Origin: Nevskia sp.
Lineage (GTDB): Bacteria; Pseudomonadota; Gammaproteobacteria; Nevskiales; Nevskiaceae
Length of the DNA stretch: 35,932 nt
Assembly: GCA_028291645.1 (NCBI GenBank)
Contig: JAQGNU010000180.1
Location: 1 to 35,932, forward strand
Direction of reading: 5' to 3'
The translations under genes and the position numbers were made by a program. Positions 24,199 to 32,269 of this stretch are shown here, one piece after another; the first letter of the stretch is position 1; the number at the start of each line of letters is the position of its first letter. A model generated the notes under the pieces. It worked only from the letters and a program-made list of their open reading frames with translations. It had not been told where the DNA came from and searched no databases.

Positions 24199-25056
24199 TC
24201 AAGCGATGAAGGTACCGGCGCTGAGCAGTGCCGCGACCGCCAGCAGGATCAGCAAGGTGCGCGCCTGCATGCGCTGCACTTCGTGCAGCACCGCATCGAG
24301 CGAGAGGTTTTCGGCAGCACCGCCGCCGCTGCTGTCCTCCCAGTCGAGCGCGGCGGCGGCGACTTCGGCGAGCACGGTCCAGGTACGACGCTGCCAGTCC
24401 GCGTGCGGGTCCAGCCGCAGCCGGCGCCAGGCGCGCGCGGCATCGTCCATGCTGCCGGCAAGCGCGAACAGCGCTGCGGTCAGTCGCGCCGGCAGCCAGG
24501 CCAGCACGGCGTGGATTTGTCGCGCGAGTCGCGCGGCCGGCGACGCCGTGTCGGCAATCAGGCACGGCAGGCGGCTGGCGATGCGATACAGCACCGCGCC
24601 GGCCGGCCCGCCGAGCAGAAACCACCAGAGCATGCCGAACAGACGCTCGTGTGATTGGATGAACAAGGCGCCGATCAACGAGCGATGGTCTGTATCCGGT
24701 TCCGGCCCCATCTGCAGCTGCGCGCTGATGCGCGTCACCGCGGCGCTATCCGCTTGTGCGCGTGCGGCGCGCAGCAGCTTGATGTCGTCGCTGAGATCGC
24801 GTGGGCCGAGGCAGACGAACAGCAGCGCAGCGTCGAACAGCAGTCGTAACGGCATCGGCGTGATCGCGCGGTGCAACGCCTCCACCAGCACCACCGGCAA
24901 CAGGATCAGCGCCACGATCGCCGCGGCCGAAGTCCACAGCCCAGGCAGCGTATTGCGTAGCGTTTGCCAGACCTGGGTGCGCGCAACTTCGGCATGGCGA
25001 TGCGGCGACGACAGCCGCTCGGCAATCAGTGCCAACACGATCGCCAGCAGATTCAT
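24199..25056 (-). CDS. ampE: AmpE-family inner-membrane protein
   Basis: A 285-residue polytopic membrane protein of the AmpE family, known next to ampD and connected with beta-lactamase induction signalling; its exact activity is unproven. Visible: N-terminal MNLLAIVLALIAERL, hydrophobic segments about 42-62 and 70-86, the CLGPRDLSDDIKLL motif, and the central segment FIQSHERLFGMLWWFLLGGP typical of the family, with a final helix at 266-284. Its ATG overlaps the ampD stop by 4 bases (ATGA), so the two are translationally coupled. Length is normal. Confidence 0.9.
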   Translation of the reverse strand: MNLLAIVLALIAERLSSPHRHAEVARTQVWQTLRNTLPGLWTSAAAIVALILLPVVLVEALHRAITPMPLRLLFDAALLFVCLGPRDLSDDIKLLRAARAQADSAAVTRISAQLQMGPEPDTDHRSLIGALFIQSHERLFGMLWWFLLGGPAGAVLYRIASRLPCLIADTASPAARLARQIHAVLAWLPARLTAALFALAGSMDDAARAWRRLRLDPHADWQRRTWTVLAEVAAAALDWEDSSGGGAAENLSLDAVLHEVQRMQARTLLILLAVAALLSAGTFIA

Positions 25057-25682
25057 GCACCAGGCTCCTGCTCAAGCGCCGCGCGCAGACGCGGCCAGTC
25101 GAAATGCGGGCCGGGGTCGGTCTTGCGGCCTGGGGCGATGTCGCTATGGCCGACGATGCGCGCCGATGTGATTGCCGGATAGCGCCGCCGCAGGGCGTTG
25201 GTCACGGCGCCGAGCGTGGCGTATTGCGCGTCGCTGAACGGCTGCTCGTCGCAGCCTTCGAGTTCGATGCCGATGGCGAAATCGTTGCAGCGGCTGCGGC
25301 CGTCGAACGCGGAGACGCCGGCATGCCAGGCGCGGCGATCGAACGGCACGTACTGCGTCACCGCACCGTCGCGGAAGATGCACAGATGCGCCGATACGCG
25401 CAACTCGCGCAGGCTTTCGAAGGAGGGATGCGCGCGCCAGTCGAGCTGGCCAAGAAACAGCGCATCGATGTAGCTCAAGCCGCCATCACCGGCGCCGAAT
25501 TGGCCCGGCGGCAGCGAGATCGAATGGATCACCAGCAGCGAGATGTCGGCAGCGTCGGGGCGCTGGTCGAAGTGTGGTGAAGCCTGCTGGCGCGCACCCG
25601 CCAGCCGCTGCGCTGCGTCCACGGTAAAGGCGGGAACGCGGCCAGCCACCGCGCGGTCAGACGCGGGCAATGGCGCGCTCAT
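25053..25682 (-). CDS. ampD: 1,6-anhydro-N-acetylmuramyl-L-alanine amidase AmpD
   Basis: A 209-residue cytoplasmic zinc amidase of the Amidase_2 family. It removes the peptide from anhydro-muropeptides during cell-wall recycling and so keeps AmpR-type regulators quiet. Visible: VIHSISLPPGQFG with zinc ligand His53, SAHLCIFRDGAVTQYVPF, RAWHAGVSAF, IGIELEG (Glu140) and GHSDIAPGRKTDPGPHFDW with zinc ligands His179 and Asp189. The frame stays open far upstream, antisense to the M16 gene. I chose the ATG at 25682 because homology begins soon after and the family size (about 185-205) then fits. It is divergent from the M16 gene. Confidence 0.93.
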   Translation of the reverse strand: MSAPLPASDRAVAGRVPAFTVDAAQRLAGARQQASPHFDQRPDAADISLLVIHSISLPPGQFGAGDGGLSYIDALFLGQLDWRAHPSFESLRELRVSAHLCIFRDGAVTQYVPFDRRAWHAGVSAFDGRSRCNDFAIGIELEGCDEQPFSDAQYATLGAVTNALRRRYPAITSARIVGHSDIAPGRKTDPGPHFDWPRLRAALEQEPGA

Positions 25683-25724
25683 GCGGGGCGGCCTATAGAA
25701 TCGCAGAAATACCAGGAAGCTCCC

Positions 25725-28523
25725 ATGCGTCGCATTGTCCCATTCGCCGCAGCGCTTTGTCTCGGCGCCTGCGCTGCTGTTTCGACCCAGCCTGCCGCCG
25801 CGCCGAGTGCGCCGGCCACGACTACGCGCGCTGCCAGCGGCGCGCCGCTGGCCGAGGTCGATGTGCCCTACACCAAGTTCGTGCTGGCCAATGGCCTGAC
25901 GGTGCTGATTCACGAGGACCACAAGGCGCCGCTGGTCGGCATCAACATCTGGTACCACGTCGGCAGCCGCGACGAGCCGAGCGGCCGCCACGGCTTCGCG
26001 CATCTGTTCGAGCACCTGATGTTCACCGGCTCGCAGCACTACGACGACGAATATTTCCGCGCGCTGGAACCGGCCGGCGCGGTCGACATCAACGGCACCA
26101 CCAACGACGACCGCACCAATTTCTTCGAGACGGTGCCGACCTCGGCGTTCGCGCGCACGTTGTGGCTTGAATCGGATCGCATGGGTTATCTGTCCGAAGC
26201 GATCACGCAGGCCAAGCTCGATCAGCAGCGCGAAGTGGTCGAGAACGAAAAACGCCAGGACGAGAACCAGCCTTACGGCAAGGTCGACGATGTCATCGCA
26301 CGCGAGACCTATCCGGTCGGCCATCCGTATTCCTGGACCACGATCGGTTCCGAAGCGGATCTCAATGCCGCCACGCTGAGCGACGTCAAGACCTGGTTCA
26401 AGAGCTATTACGGACCGAACAACGCGGTGCTGTCGATCGCCGGCGACGTCGATACCGCGCAGGCCAAGGCGCTGGTCGAGCGCTACTTCGGCAGCCTGCC
26501 ACCGGGTCCGCCGGTGCCGCATGTCAAAGCCTGGCCGGCGCCGTTGTCGGCCGACAAGCGCGTGACGCTGCAGGATGCGGTGCCGCTGCCGCGGCTCTAC
26601 ATCGTCTGGAACGTGCCGGGCGACGGCGTCCGCGACAGCGTCCTGCTCGACCTGTTCGGCGATGTGCTCGGCGGCGGCAAGAGCAGCCGGCTGTATCAGC
26701 GGCTGGTGTATCGCGACCAGATCGCGTCGTCGGTCAGCGCCGGCGCCGAGAGCAACGAGATCGGCGGCCAATTCCAGATCGAAGTCACCGCCAAGCCCGG
26801 TGCGGCGAGCGACGCGCTGAACACGATCGAAACCGCGACGCGCGAAGAACTGGCCAAGCTGCTGAGTGAAGGTCCAACGGCCGACGAACTGGCGCGCGTC
26901 GAATCCGCCACCAACGGCGGCATCGTGCGCGGCCTCGAAAAAGTCGGCGGCTTCGGCGGCAAGGCCGGCTTGCTGGCGAGCAATCAGACCTATCACGACG
27001 ATCCGGCGCACTACAAGATCGAACTCGCCTGGCAGCGCGCGGCGACACCGCAGGACGTGCGCGACGCCGCGCAGAACTGGCTCGCGCATGGTTCGTTCAC
27101 GCTGCAGGTGCAGCCGCAGCCGACACTCAAGGCCGACGGCACCGGCGCCGATCGCAGCAGCGTGCCGGCACTCGATGCGCCGCCCGCGCTGAAGCTGCCG
27201 ACGCTGCAACGCACGACGCTGTCGAACGGTTTGAAAGTGATCCTCGCCGAGCGCCATGCGGTGCCGGTGGTGGAAGTGCAGGCACTGTTCGACGCCGGCC
27301 GCGCGGCCGACGCCGGCGGCAAATCCGGCACTGCGGCGCTGGCGCTCGATATGCTCGACGAAGGCGCCGGTTCCTACGACGCGCTCGGCATGGATCAGCG
27401 CCGCCAGCAACTCGGCGCGACGATGGCGGCATCGACCAGCCGCGATACCTCGACGCTGGGTCTGTCGGCGTTGAAACCGAATCTGTCGGCCTCGCTCGAT
27501 CTGCTCGCGGTCGAAATCGAAGATCCGAAATTCCCGGCCGGCGATCTGGCGCGCTTCAAGCAGCGCATGCTGGCTGCGATCGCGCGCGAAAAAGCGCAGC
27601 CGTTCGGCGCTGCGCGCCGCGTGCTGTCGCGCCTGCTGTACGGCGAGGGGCATCCGTATGCGTATGCCGGCGTCGGTCTGGAGCGCGATGTCGCCGCGAT
27701 CAGCCGCGACGATCTGGTCGCGTTCCAGCGCCGCTGGCTGCGGCCCGACAACGCCACGCTGGTGGTGGTCGGCGATACCACGCTGGCCGAAATGCAGCCG
27801 CTGCTGGAAGCCAAGTTCGGTCGCTGGCAGGCGCCGGCCGCAGCGCTGCCGCAGAAGAACATCGCCAGCGTCGCGCTGCCGTCCGCGCCGCGCGTTTATC
27901 TGATCGACAAGCCCGGCGCCGACCAGTCGCTGATTCTCGGATCGAATCTGGCGCCACCGGCGTCCGATCCGGCCCACGAGGCGATGGAGACCGTCAACAC
28001 CGCGCTCGGCGGCATGTTCATCTCGCGGCTCAATCTGAATCTGCGCCAGGCCAAGCACTGGAGCTACGGCGCCAGTTCCTTCATCGCCGAAGCGCGTGGA
28101 CCGCAGATCTTCGCGGCCTATGCCGAAATCGAACGTGCGCATACCGCCGAAGCGCTGGCGGAAATGAAGCGCGAGCTCGAAGGCATCGCCGGCCGCAAGC
28201 CGCTAAACGCTACCGAAATCGAAGCGGCGAAGAAATCGCAGTTGCTGGCGCTGCCGGGCAGCTTCGAAAGCTCGGAAGAAGTGGCGGGTGCAATCGACGC
28301 GCAGGTCGAGTTCGGCTTGCCGGACGATTACTGGAACAAGCTGGTGCCGACGATCGAAGCGCTGACGCCGGCACAACTCGCCGGCGCTGCCGACCAGCTG
28401 GTGAAGCCGGCGGCACTGACCTGGATCGTGGTCGGCGATCTCAGCAAGATCGAAGCTTCGGTGCGCAAGCTGCAGCTCGGCACGGTGCAGGTGCTGGATG
28501 CGGACGGCGTGCCGCTGCGCTGA
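25725..28523 (+). CDS. M16-family (pitrilysin/insulinase-like) zinc metallopeptidase
   Basis: A 932-residue two-repeat M16 peptidase. The signal sequence ends in LGAC, so Cys16 may be lipidated and the protein anchored in the envelope. The first domain (about 45-480) has the inverted zinc motif His-x-x-Glu-His in FAHLFEHLMFTGS (His93, Glu96, His97) and the downstream acidic ENEKRQDENQPYG. The second domain (about 485-915, starting TTLSNGLKVILAERHAVP) has lost the zinc motif (SGTAALALDMLDEGAG), as usual for the non-catalytic half. GGAAG lies before the ATG. It probably degrades peptides in the periplasm; its substrate is unknown. Confidence 0.93.
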   Translation: MRRIVPFAAALCLGACAAVSTQPAAAPSAPATTTRAASGAPLAEVDVPYTKFVLANGLTVLIHEDHKAPLVGINIWYHVGSRDEPSGRHGFAHLFEHLMFTGSQHYDDEYFRALEPAGAVDINGTTNDDRTNFFETVPTSAFARTLWLESDRMGYLSEAITQAKLDQQREVVENEKRQDENQPYGKVDDVIARETYPVGHPYSWTTIGSEADLNAATLSDVKTWFKSYYGPNNAVLSIAGDVDTAQAKALVERYFGSLPPGPPVPHVKAWPAPLSADKRVTLQDAVPLPRLYIVWNVPGDGVRDSVLLDLFGDVLGGGKSSRLYQRLVYRDQIASSVSAGAESNEIGGQFQIEVTAKPGAASDALNTIETATREELAKLLSEGPTADELARVESATNGGIVRGLEKVGGFGGKAGLLASNQTYHDDPAHYKIELAWQRAATPQDVRDAAQNWLAHGSFTLQVQPQPTLKADGTGADRSSVPALDAPPALKLPTLQRTTLSNGLKVILAERHAVPVVEVQALFDAGRAADAGGKSGTAALALDMLDEGAGSYDALGMDQRRQQLGATMAASTSRDTSTLGLSALKPNLSASLDLLAVEIEDPKFPAGDLARFKQRMLAAIAREKAQPFGAARRVLSRLLYGEGHPYAYAGVGLERDVAAISRDDLVAFQRRWLRPDNATLVVVGDTTLAEMQPLLEAKFGRWQAPAAALPQKNIASVALPSAPRVYLIDKPGADQSLILGSNLAPPASDPAHEAMETVNTALGGMFISRLNLNLRQAKHWSYGASSFIAEARGPQIFAAYAEIERAHTAEALAEMKRELEGIAGRKPLNATEIEAAKKSQLLALPGSFESSEEVAGAIDAQVEFGLPDDYWNKLVPTIEALTPAQLAGAADQLVKPAALTWIVVGDLSKIEASVRKLQLGTVQVLDADGVPLR

Positions 28524-28556
28524 GCGGCTGCGTCACCCGGAACGATCCTTGAGAAA

Positions 28557-28584
28557 CGCGGCGCCGCCGATGGGCTGCGCCGCG
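28557..28584. terminator. Hairpin between convergent genes, possible terminator
   Basis: CGCGGCGC and GCGCCGCG form a perfect 8-bp stem around a 12-base loop, between the ends of the M16 gene and the convergent small gene. A weak T-containing tail (GTTTCTC) follows on the minus strand and none on the plus strand, so only weak bidirectional termination is suggested. Confidence 0.35.
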
Positions 28585-28591
28585 CGCGCCG

Positions 28592-28915
28592 CTAGCGGAA
28601 CTCGCCGAGCGGACGCGTGAAAGTGAATTCGAGCGGCTCGACCACCAGCCGCTTGCCGGGTCCGGCGACGTCGCCGGACAGCACTTCGAACGGCAGGCCG
28701 GCGACGAAGATGGCGGTGCCGATCACCGAGCCGACCAGACCCAGCGGCCGGCCCAGCACTATGTCTACGGCCATCGCCAGACCGCCTGGGCGGTCGTCGC
28801 CCTGTTCCGGATACGGCGTCGTGCCCTCGGCCTGAACCACGGTCGCGGCGAGCAGCAGACCGGTGGCGGCTACGGTAGTCATGACAGCTTGGATGCGACG
28901 AGCGGCGCCAAACAT
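28592..28915 (-). CDS. Small exported or membrane protein, conserved hypothetical
   Basis: A 107-residue protein. A signal-like hydrophobic N-terminus (VAATGLLLAATVVQA) is followed by YPEQGDDRPGGLAMAVDIVL, a hydrophobic hairpin (RPLGLVGSVIGTAIFVAGLPF, about 56-77) and the C-terminal VVEPLEFTFTRPLGEF. I recall this last pattern in short gammaproteobacterial proteins, sometimes loosely named 'multidrug transporter', with no evidence of transport. AGGAAGG 7 bases upstream is a good ribosome site. It is divergent from trmL. Confidence 0.68.
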   Translation of the reverse strand: MFGAARRIQAVMTTVAATGLLLAATVVQAEGTTPYPEQGDDRPGGLAMAVDIVLGRPLGLVGSVIGTAIFVAGLPFEVLSGDVAGPGKRLVVEPLEFTFTRPLGEFR

Positions 28916-28970
28916 GACGCACCTTCCTGTGGAGCCCGAGGCCCCGTAGTCGATATGGAAATCCCGCCGC

Positions 28971-29000
28971 AGACTAGGCGGCGCCAGCCGGCAAAGTCAA
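28971..29000 (-). promoter_or_regulatory. Candidate sigma-70 promoter for the small exported protein
   Basis: On the minus strand TTGACT (29000-28995), an 18-base spacer, then TAGTCT (28976-28971). The -35 is good and the -10 is weak. Transcription would start near 28964, about 50 bases before the ATG. Confidence 0.33.
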
Positions 29001-29063
29001 CAGCGCTGGGCTGTGCCCGCATCCGACAACATCGGCCGCCGCGTGCCGCGCTAGCATGCGCGC

Positions 29064-29531
29064 ATGTTCGACGTGGTTCTCTACCAGCCGGAAATTCCGC
29101 CCAATACCGGCAACGTCATCCGGTTGTGCGCCAACAGCGGCGCACGGTTGCATCTGATCCAGCCGCTGGGTTTTTCGCTCGACGATGCGCAGCTGCGTCG
29201 CGCCGGGCTCGACTACCACGAGTACACCCGTCTGCAGCTGCATGCCGATTTCGCCGCCGCACAAGCGGCGCTGCCGGGCGCGCGCTGGTTTGCGTTCAGC
29301 ACCAAGGGCCGCGCGCGTTACGACACGGTGCGCTATCGCGCCGGCGACGCCTTGCTGTTCGGGCCGGAGACGCGCGGCCTGCCGGCGGAGTTGCTCGAAA
29401 CGCTGCCGGTGGCGCAGCGGCTGCTGTTGCCGCAGCAGCCGGGCATGCGCAGTCTGAATTTATCGAACACGGTGGCGATCGCGGTGTACGAAGCCTGGCG
29501 TCAACTGGATTTTGCTGGCGCAGCTGGCTGA
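29064..29531 (+). CDS. trmL: tRNA (cytidine(34)-2'-O)-methyltransferase TrmL
   Basis: A 155-residue SPOUT-class methyltransferase. It 2'-O-methylates the wobble base of leucine tRNAs using SAM. Visible: VVLYQPEIPPNTGNVIRLC at the N-terminus, LHLIQPLGFSLDD, DYHEY, LLFGPETRGLP and the knot region PGMRSLNLSNTVAIAVYEA with the conserved Asn. Length matches E. coli TrmL (157). No strong ribosome site is seen, but the ATG is immediately followed by homology. It appears to stand alone. Confidence 0.95.
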   Translation: MFDVVLYQPEIPPNTGNVIRLCANSGARLHLIQPLGFSLDDAQLRRAGLDYHEYTRLQLHADFAAAQAALPGARWFAFSTKGRARYDTVRYRAGDALLFGPETRGLPAELLETLPVAQRLLLPQQPGMRSLNLSNTVAIAVYEAWRQLDFAGAAG

Positions 29532-29544
29532 GACCGCCGCTGCG

Positions 29545-29679
29545 GGCGCGCTTAATCGCAGCTTATTTGGGGCACTCTTTGCCGGCGCCGTCGTCGCTCA
29601 GATTTCCGCGCAGCGGTTTCATCCGTTCATGTACTGGACCACGATTATCGCCTCGACGACCGTCGGTACGACCTTGGCC
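29545..29679 (+). pseudogene. Remnant of a COG4705-like membrane protein
   Basis: Between trmL and the enzyme I gene one plus-strand frame reads LNRSLFGALFAGAVVAQ, then QRFHPFMYWTTIIASTTVGT and TLA. From memory, RFHP-x-x-YW-x-TI-x-A(S/T)TTVGTT-x-A followed by Asp-Phe is the core of a conserved multi-helix membrane protein (COG4705 type, about 250 residues). The match stops abruptly after TLA, at which point the sequence has no further hydrophobic helices, and no start codon with a ribosome site precedes it. I read it as a fragment left by deletion. The frame stays open into the antisense of the enzyme I gene, which is not meaningful. Confidence 0.5.
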
Positions 29680-29744
29680 GAAAAGGGCGGCGAAAGCTGC
29701 GCATTGATCAAGCGCATGAGGCTTCAAGCTTTTTCGCGAGTGTT

Positions 29745-31499
29745 TCAGGCAGCGCGCTCGAACTCGGCCAGCACTTCCTGCAACTCCAGCGCATCGGCTG
29801 CATCCAGAATGGCTTGCGCGCGTGCGCGCAAGCGGCCGACATCCGACTCGATGATGATGCGCTTGATCTCGAGAATGCTGGCCGGGTGCATCGAGAACTC
29901 GGTGAGGCCGAGCCCCAGCAGCAGCCGCGTGTACTTCGGATCGCCCGCCATCTCACCGCACATCGCGACCGGACGCCGGGCGCGGTCGCCGGCTTCGATC
30001 GTCATGTGGATCAGGCGCAACACGGCCGGATGCAGCGGGTCGTAGAGGTAATTGACCTCGTCGTCGACACGGTCGATCGCCAGCGTGTACTGGATCAGGT
30101 CGTTGGTGCCGATCGAGAAGAACTCGGCGTGGCGCGCCAGCAGCGGCACCGATAGCGCAGCGGCCGGCACTTCGATCATCGCGCCGAGCGGCACATGTTG
30201 GGCCATCGGCTGGCCCTCGGCTGCGAGCTGCACGCGCGCGGCTTCGATCAGCGCCTGTGCCTGACGGAATTCCTGCACGTTGGAAATCATCGGCAGCATG
30301 ATGTGCAGATCGCCGTGCGCGGACGCACGCAGCAAAGCGCGCGCCTGTGCGCGGAACAACTCGGGTTCCTTCAGGCACAGACGGATCGCGCGCAAGCCCA
30401 AGGCGGGATTGTTCGGCGTCGGGCCGGAACGCGCGCCGGAATCGACCTGCTTGTCGGCGCCGAGATCGAGCGTGCGGATCGTGATCGGGCCTTTCACCGA
30501 AGCCACCACGCGCGCATAAGCCTGGTACTGCTCTTCCTCGGTCGGCAGGCTGCGCCGGTTCATGTAGAGGAATTCGGTGCGATACAGGCCGACACCTTCG
30601 GCGCCGAGTTCGGCCGCATGGGTGGCGTCTTCGCTCAGTTCGATGTTGGCGAGCAGGCGAATCTTGACGCCGTCGCGCGAGATCGCCGGCTTGTCGCGCA
30701 AGCTGCCGAGCGCGGCGCGATCCGCCAGCTGGCGCGCGCGTTTGGCGCTGAAGAAGTCGCGCGCGCCGCCATCGGGATCGGCCAGCACATGGCCGAGATC
30801 GCCGTCGATGATGACCCACTCGCCCTCGCGCAGCAGGCGCCGCGCGTTGTGTAGGCCGACGATCGCCGGCAAGCCGAGACTGCGCGCCAGAATCGCGGTG
30901 TGCGACAGCGGGCCGCCGTATTCGGTGACGAACGCGGCCACGCCCTGCTGGCCGAGCAGGATGATGTCGGCCGGCGTGACGTCGTCGGCGACAATCACGA
31001 TCGGATCGCTGGCCGCGGCTTCGCCGCTATCGGCACGCGCCACCGGCGCGGCTTTTTCCTGGTTCAGCAGAATGCGCAGGATACGTGCGGAAACGTGCTG
31101 CACGTCATCCTTGCGCGAACGCAGGTACGGATCCTCCATCTGCTCGAACACCGCTACCAGCGCGTCGCGCTGCCGCTTCACCGCGGCTTCGGCGTTGTAG
31201 CGCTGCGCGCGGATCAGGCCGACCACCGCGTCGGTCAGCGAGCGGTCGTCGAGCATCAGCAGATGCGTATCGATGAACGCGGCGATCTCACCAGGCGCGC
31301 CGCCGGGAATCTGTGCGCGCACCTGCTGCAGCTGTTCCTTGGCGCGTCCCTGCGCGCCATGAAAGCGCGTGACTTCGGCCTCGACTTCGTCCGGCGGCAG
31401 CAGGTATTCCGGAATCTCCAGATCGCCGCCGTGCAGTCGCTGCACGCGGCCGATGGCGATGCCGCGCGAGACGCCGATGCCGTTGAGCCAGAGACTCAT
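29745..31499 (-). CDS. ptsI: Phosphoenolpyruvate-protein phosphotransferase (enzyme I)
   Basis: A 584-residue PTS enzyme I, which moves phosphate from phosphoenolpyruvate to HPr. Visible: LNGIGVSRGIAIGRV; the HPr-binding helical domain; the phospho-histidine loop GGPLSHTAILARSLGLPAIV (His200); the PEP-binding EGVGLYRTEFLYMNR and LDLGADKQVD; SIGTNDLIQYTLAIDR; and the active-site Cys514 in AMCGEMAGD. There is no N-terminal GAF domain, so it is PtsI-type, not the nitrogen-PTS PtsP. It is the last gene of the minus-strand run after HPr, with a 67-base gap holding a heptamer repeat. Confidence 0.94.
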   Translation of the reverse strand: MSLWLNGIGVSRGIAIGRVQRLHGGDLEIPEYLLPPDEVEAEVTRFHGAQGRAKEQLQQVRAQIPGGAPGEIAAFIDTHLLMLDDRSLTDAVVGLIRAQRYNAEAAVKRQRDALVAVFEQMEDPYLRSRKDDVQHVSARILRILLNQEKAAPVARADSGEAAASDPIVIVADDVTPADIILLGQQGVAAFVTEYGGPLSHTAILARSLGLPAIVGLHNARRLLREGEWVIIDGDLGHVLADPDGGARDFFSAKRARQLADRAALGSLRDKPAISRDGVKIRLLANIELSEDATHAAELGAEGVGLYRTEFLYMNRRSLPTEEEQYQAYARVVASVKGPITIRTLDLGADKQVDSGARSGPTPNNPALGLRAIRLCLKEPELFRAQARALLRASAHGDLHIMLPMISNVQEFRQAQALIEAARVQLAAEGQPMAQHVPLGAMIEVPAAALSVPLLARHAEFFSIGTNDLIQYTLAIDRVDDEVNYLYDPLHPAVLRLIHMTIEAGDRARRPVAMCGEMAGDPKYTRLLLGLGLTEFSMHPASILEIKRIIIESDVGRLRARAQAILDAADALELQEVLAEFERAA

Positions 31500-31506
31500 G
31501 GAAGCA

Positions 31507-31534
31507 GTTTCCGGTTTCCGGTTTCCAGTTTCCA
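31507..31534 (-). repeat. Four tandem heptamers before the enzyme I start
   Basis: On the minus strand: TGGAAAC TGGAAAC CGGAAAC CGGAAAC, ending 7 bases before the enzyme I ATG at 31499. Each unit contains GGAAA, weakly like a ribosome site, and no better one is present. Copy-number change would shift the spacing of these units. On the plus strand it reads as GTTTCC[G/A] repeats. Confidence 0.85.
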
Positions 31535-31566
31535 GACAGGCAAAGCGGAACAGGTGCGCGCGGTAC

Positions 31567-31851
31567 TCATGCTTCTTCGTCGAAGCGTCGTGCGATCAGC
31601 GCGGCCAAGGCATCGAGCGCTTGCTGCGCATCCTCGCCTTCGGCGACCAGCGTTACCGAGCTGCCTTGCGCGGCGGCCAGCATCATCACGCCCATGATGC
31701 TTTTGCCGCTGACGGTTTTATCGTCCTTGCGCACCTGCACGTCGGCCTGATACTTCGCCGCCAAGGTCACCAGCTTCGCCGCCGCGCGCGCGTGCAGGCC
31801 GAGACGGTTGACGATGGTGACGGTTTTTTCCAGTGGCAACGTAGTGTTCAA
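31567..31851 (-). CDS. ptsH: HPr phosphocarrier protein
   Basis: A 94-residue HPr if it starts at TTG 31851. It relays phosphate from enzyme I to EIIA proteins. Visible: VTIVNRLGLHARAAAKLV with the phospho-His (His20 here, His15 in E. coli), and KTVSGKSIMGVMML with the serine that HPr kinase modifies (Ser51, the Ser46 equivalent). Start: AAAGGA lies about 8 bases before the TTG. The ATG at 31869 (six residues longer) has no ribosome site and would overlap the preceding EIIA gene by 14 bases. Either is possible. Confidence 0.9.
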   Translation of the reverse strand: MNTTLPLEKTVTIVNRLGLHARAAAKLVTLAAKYQADVQVRKDDKTVSGKSIMGVMMLAAAQGSSVTLVAEGEDAQQALDALAALIARRFDEEA

Positions 31852-31855
31852 GTGA

Positions 31856-32269
31856 TTATTCCTTTGCATGCACGGGCGTCGGTCGCGGGCAGACGACGAC
31901 GCCGCGTTGGCCGCCTTCGACTGCGGCGCGCGTCATCGCCGCCAGATCGAGTTGCGGGTAGTTGAAAATCTTCACCAGCATCGGCAGGTTGACGCCGGCG
32001 ACGACGGCGGTCGCAACACCATCGGACAGATGATTGGCGATATTGCTCGGCGTCGAGCCGAAGGCATCGGTCAGCAGCAGTACGCCGTCGCCGCTATCAA
32101 GCCGCTGGATCATGCGTCGGCCCTGCAACAGTAAAACATCCGTCGCCTGCACGCGGCGCACTTCGAGCACGTCGGCGGCCAGCGGCAGCGGACCGATCAT
32201 GTCGGTGATGGTATCGAGCAGGAAATGCCCGAGCTTGCCGTGCGTCACCATCAGCAGGCCCACGCTCAT
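31856..32269 (-). CDS. PTS mannose-family EIIA protein
   Basis: A 137-residue stand-alone EIIA domain of the mannose PTS family (PF03610). Visible: N-terminal VGLLMVTHGKLG with phospho-acceptor His10, DGVLLLTDAFGSTPSNIA (about 61-78) and GVNLPMLVKIFNY. It would accept phosphate from HPr. No EIIB or EIIC sugar permease is present in the window, so it is more likely a regulatory phosphate acceptor. Its ATG overlaps the rapZ stop by 4 bases (ATGA). Confidence 0.92.
   Translation of the reverse strand: MSVGLLMVTHGKLGHFLLDTITDMIGPLPLAADVLEVRRVQATDVLLLQGRRMIQRLDSGDGVLLLTDAFGSTPSNIANHLSDGVATAVVAGVNLPMLVKIFNYPQLDLAAMTRAAVEGGQRGVVVCPRPTPVHAKE

Noticed and set aside
25683..28142. Very long open frame antisense to the M16 peptidase gene, continuous with ampD
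   Set aside because: It reads as low-complexity Arg/His/Gln/Ala-rich sequence with no domain, while the sense strand encodes a full M16 peptidase. GC-rich codon use suppresses stops in this antisense frame. AmpD homology begins only near 25682.
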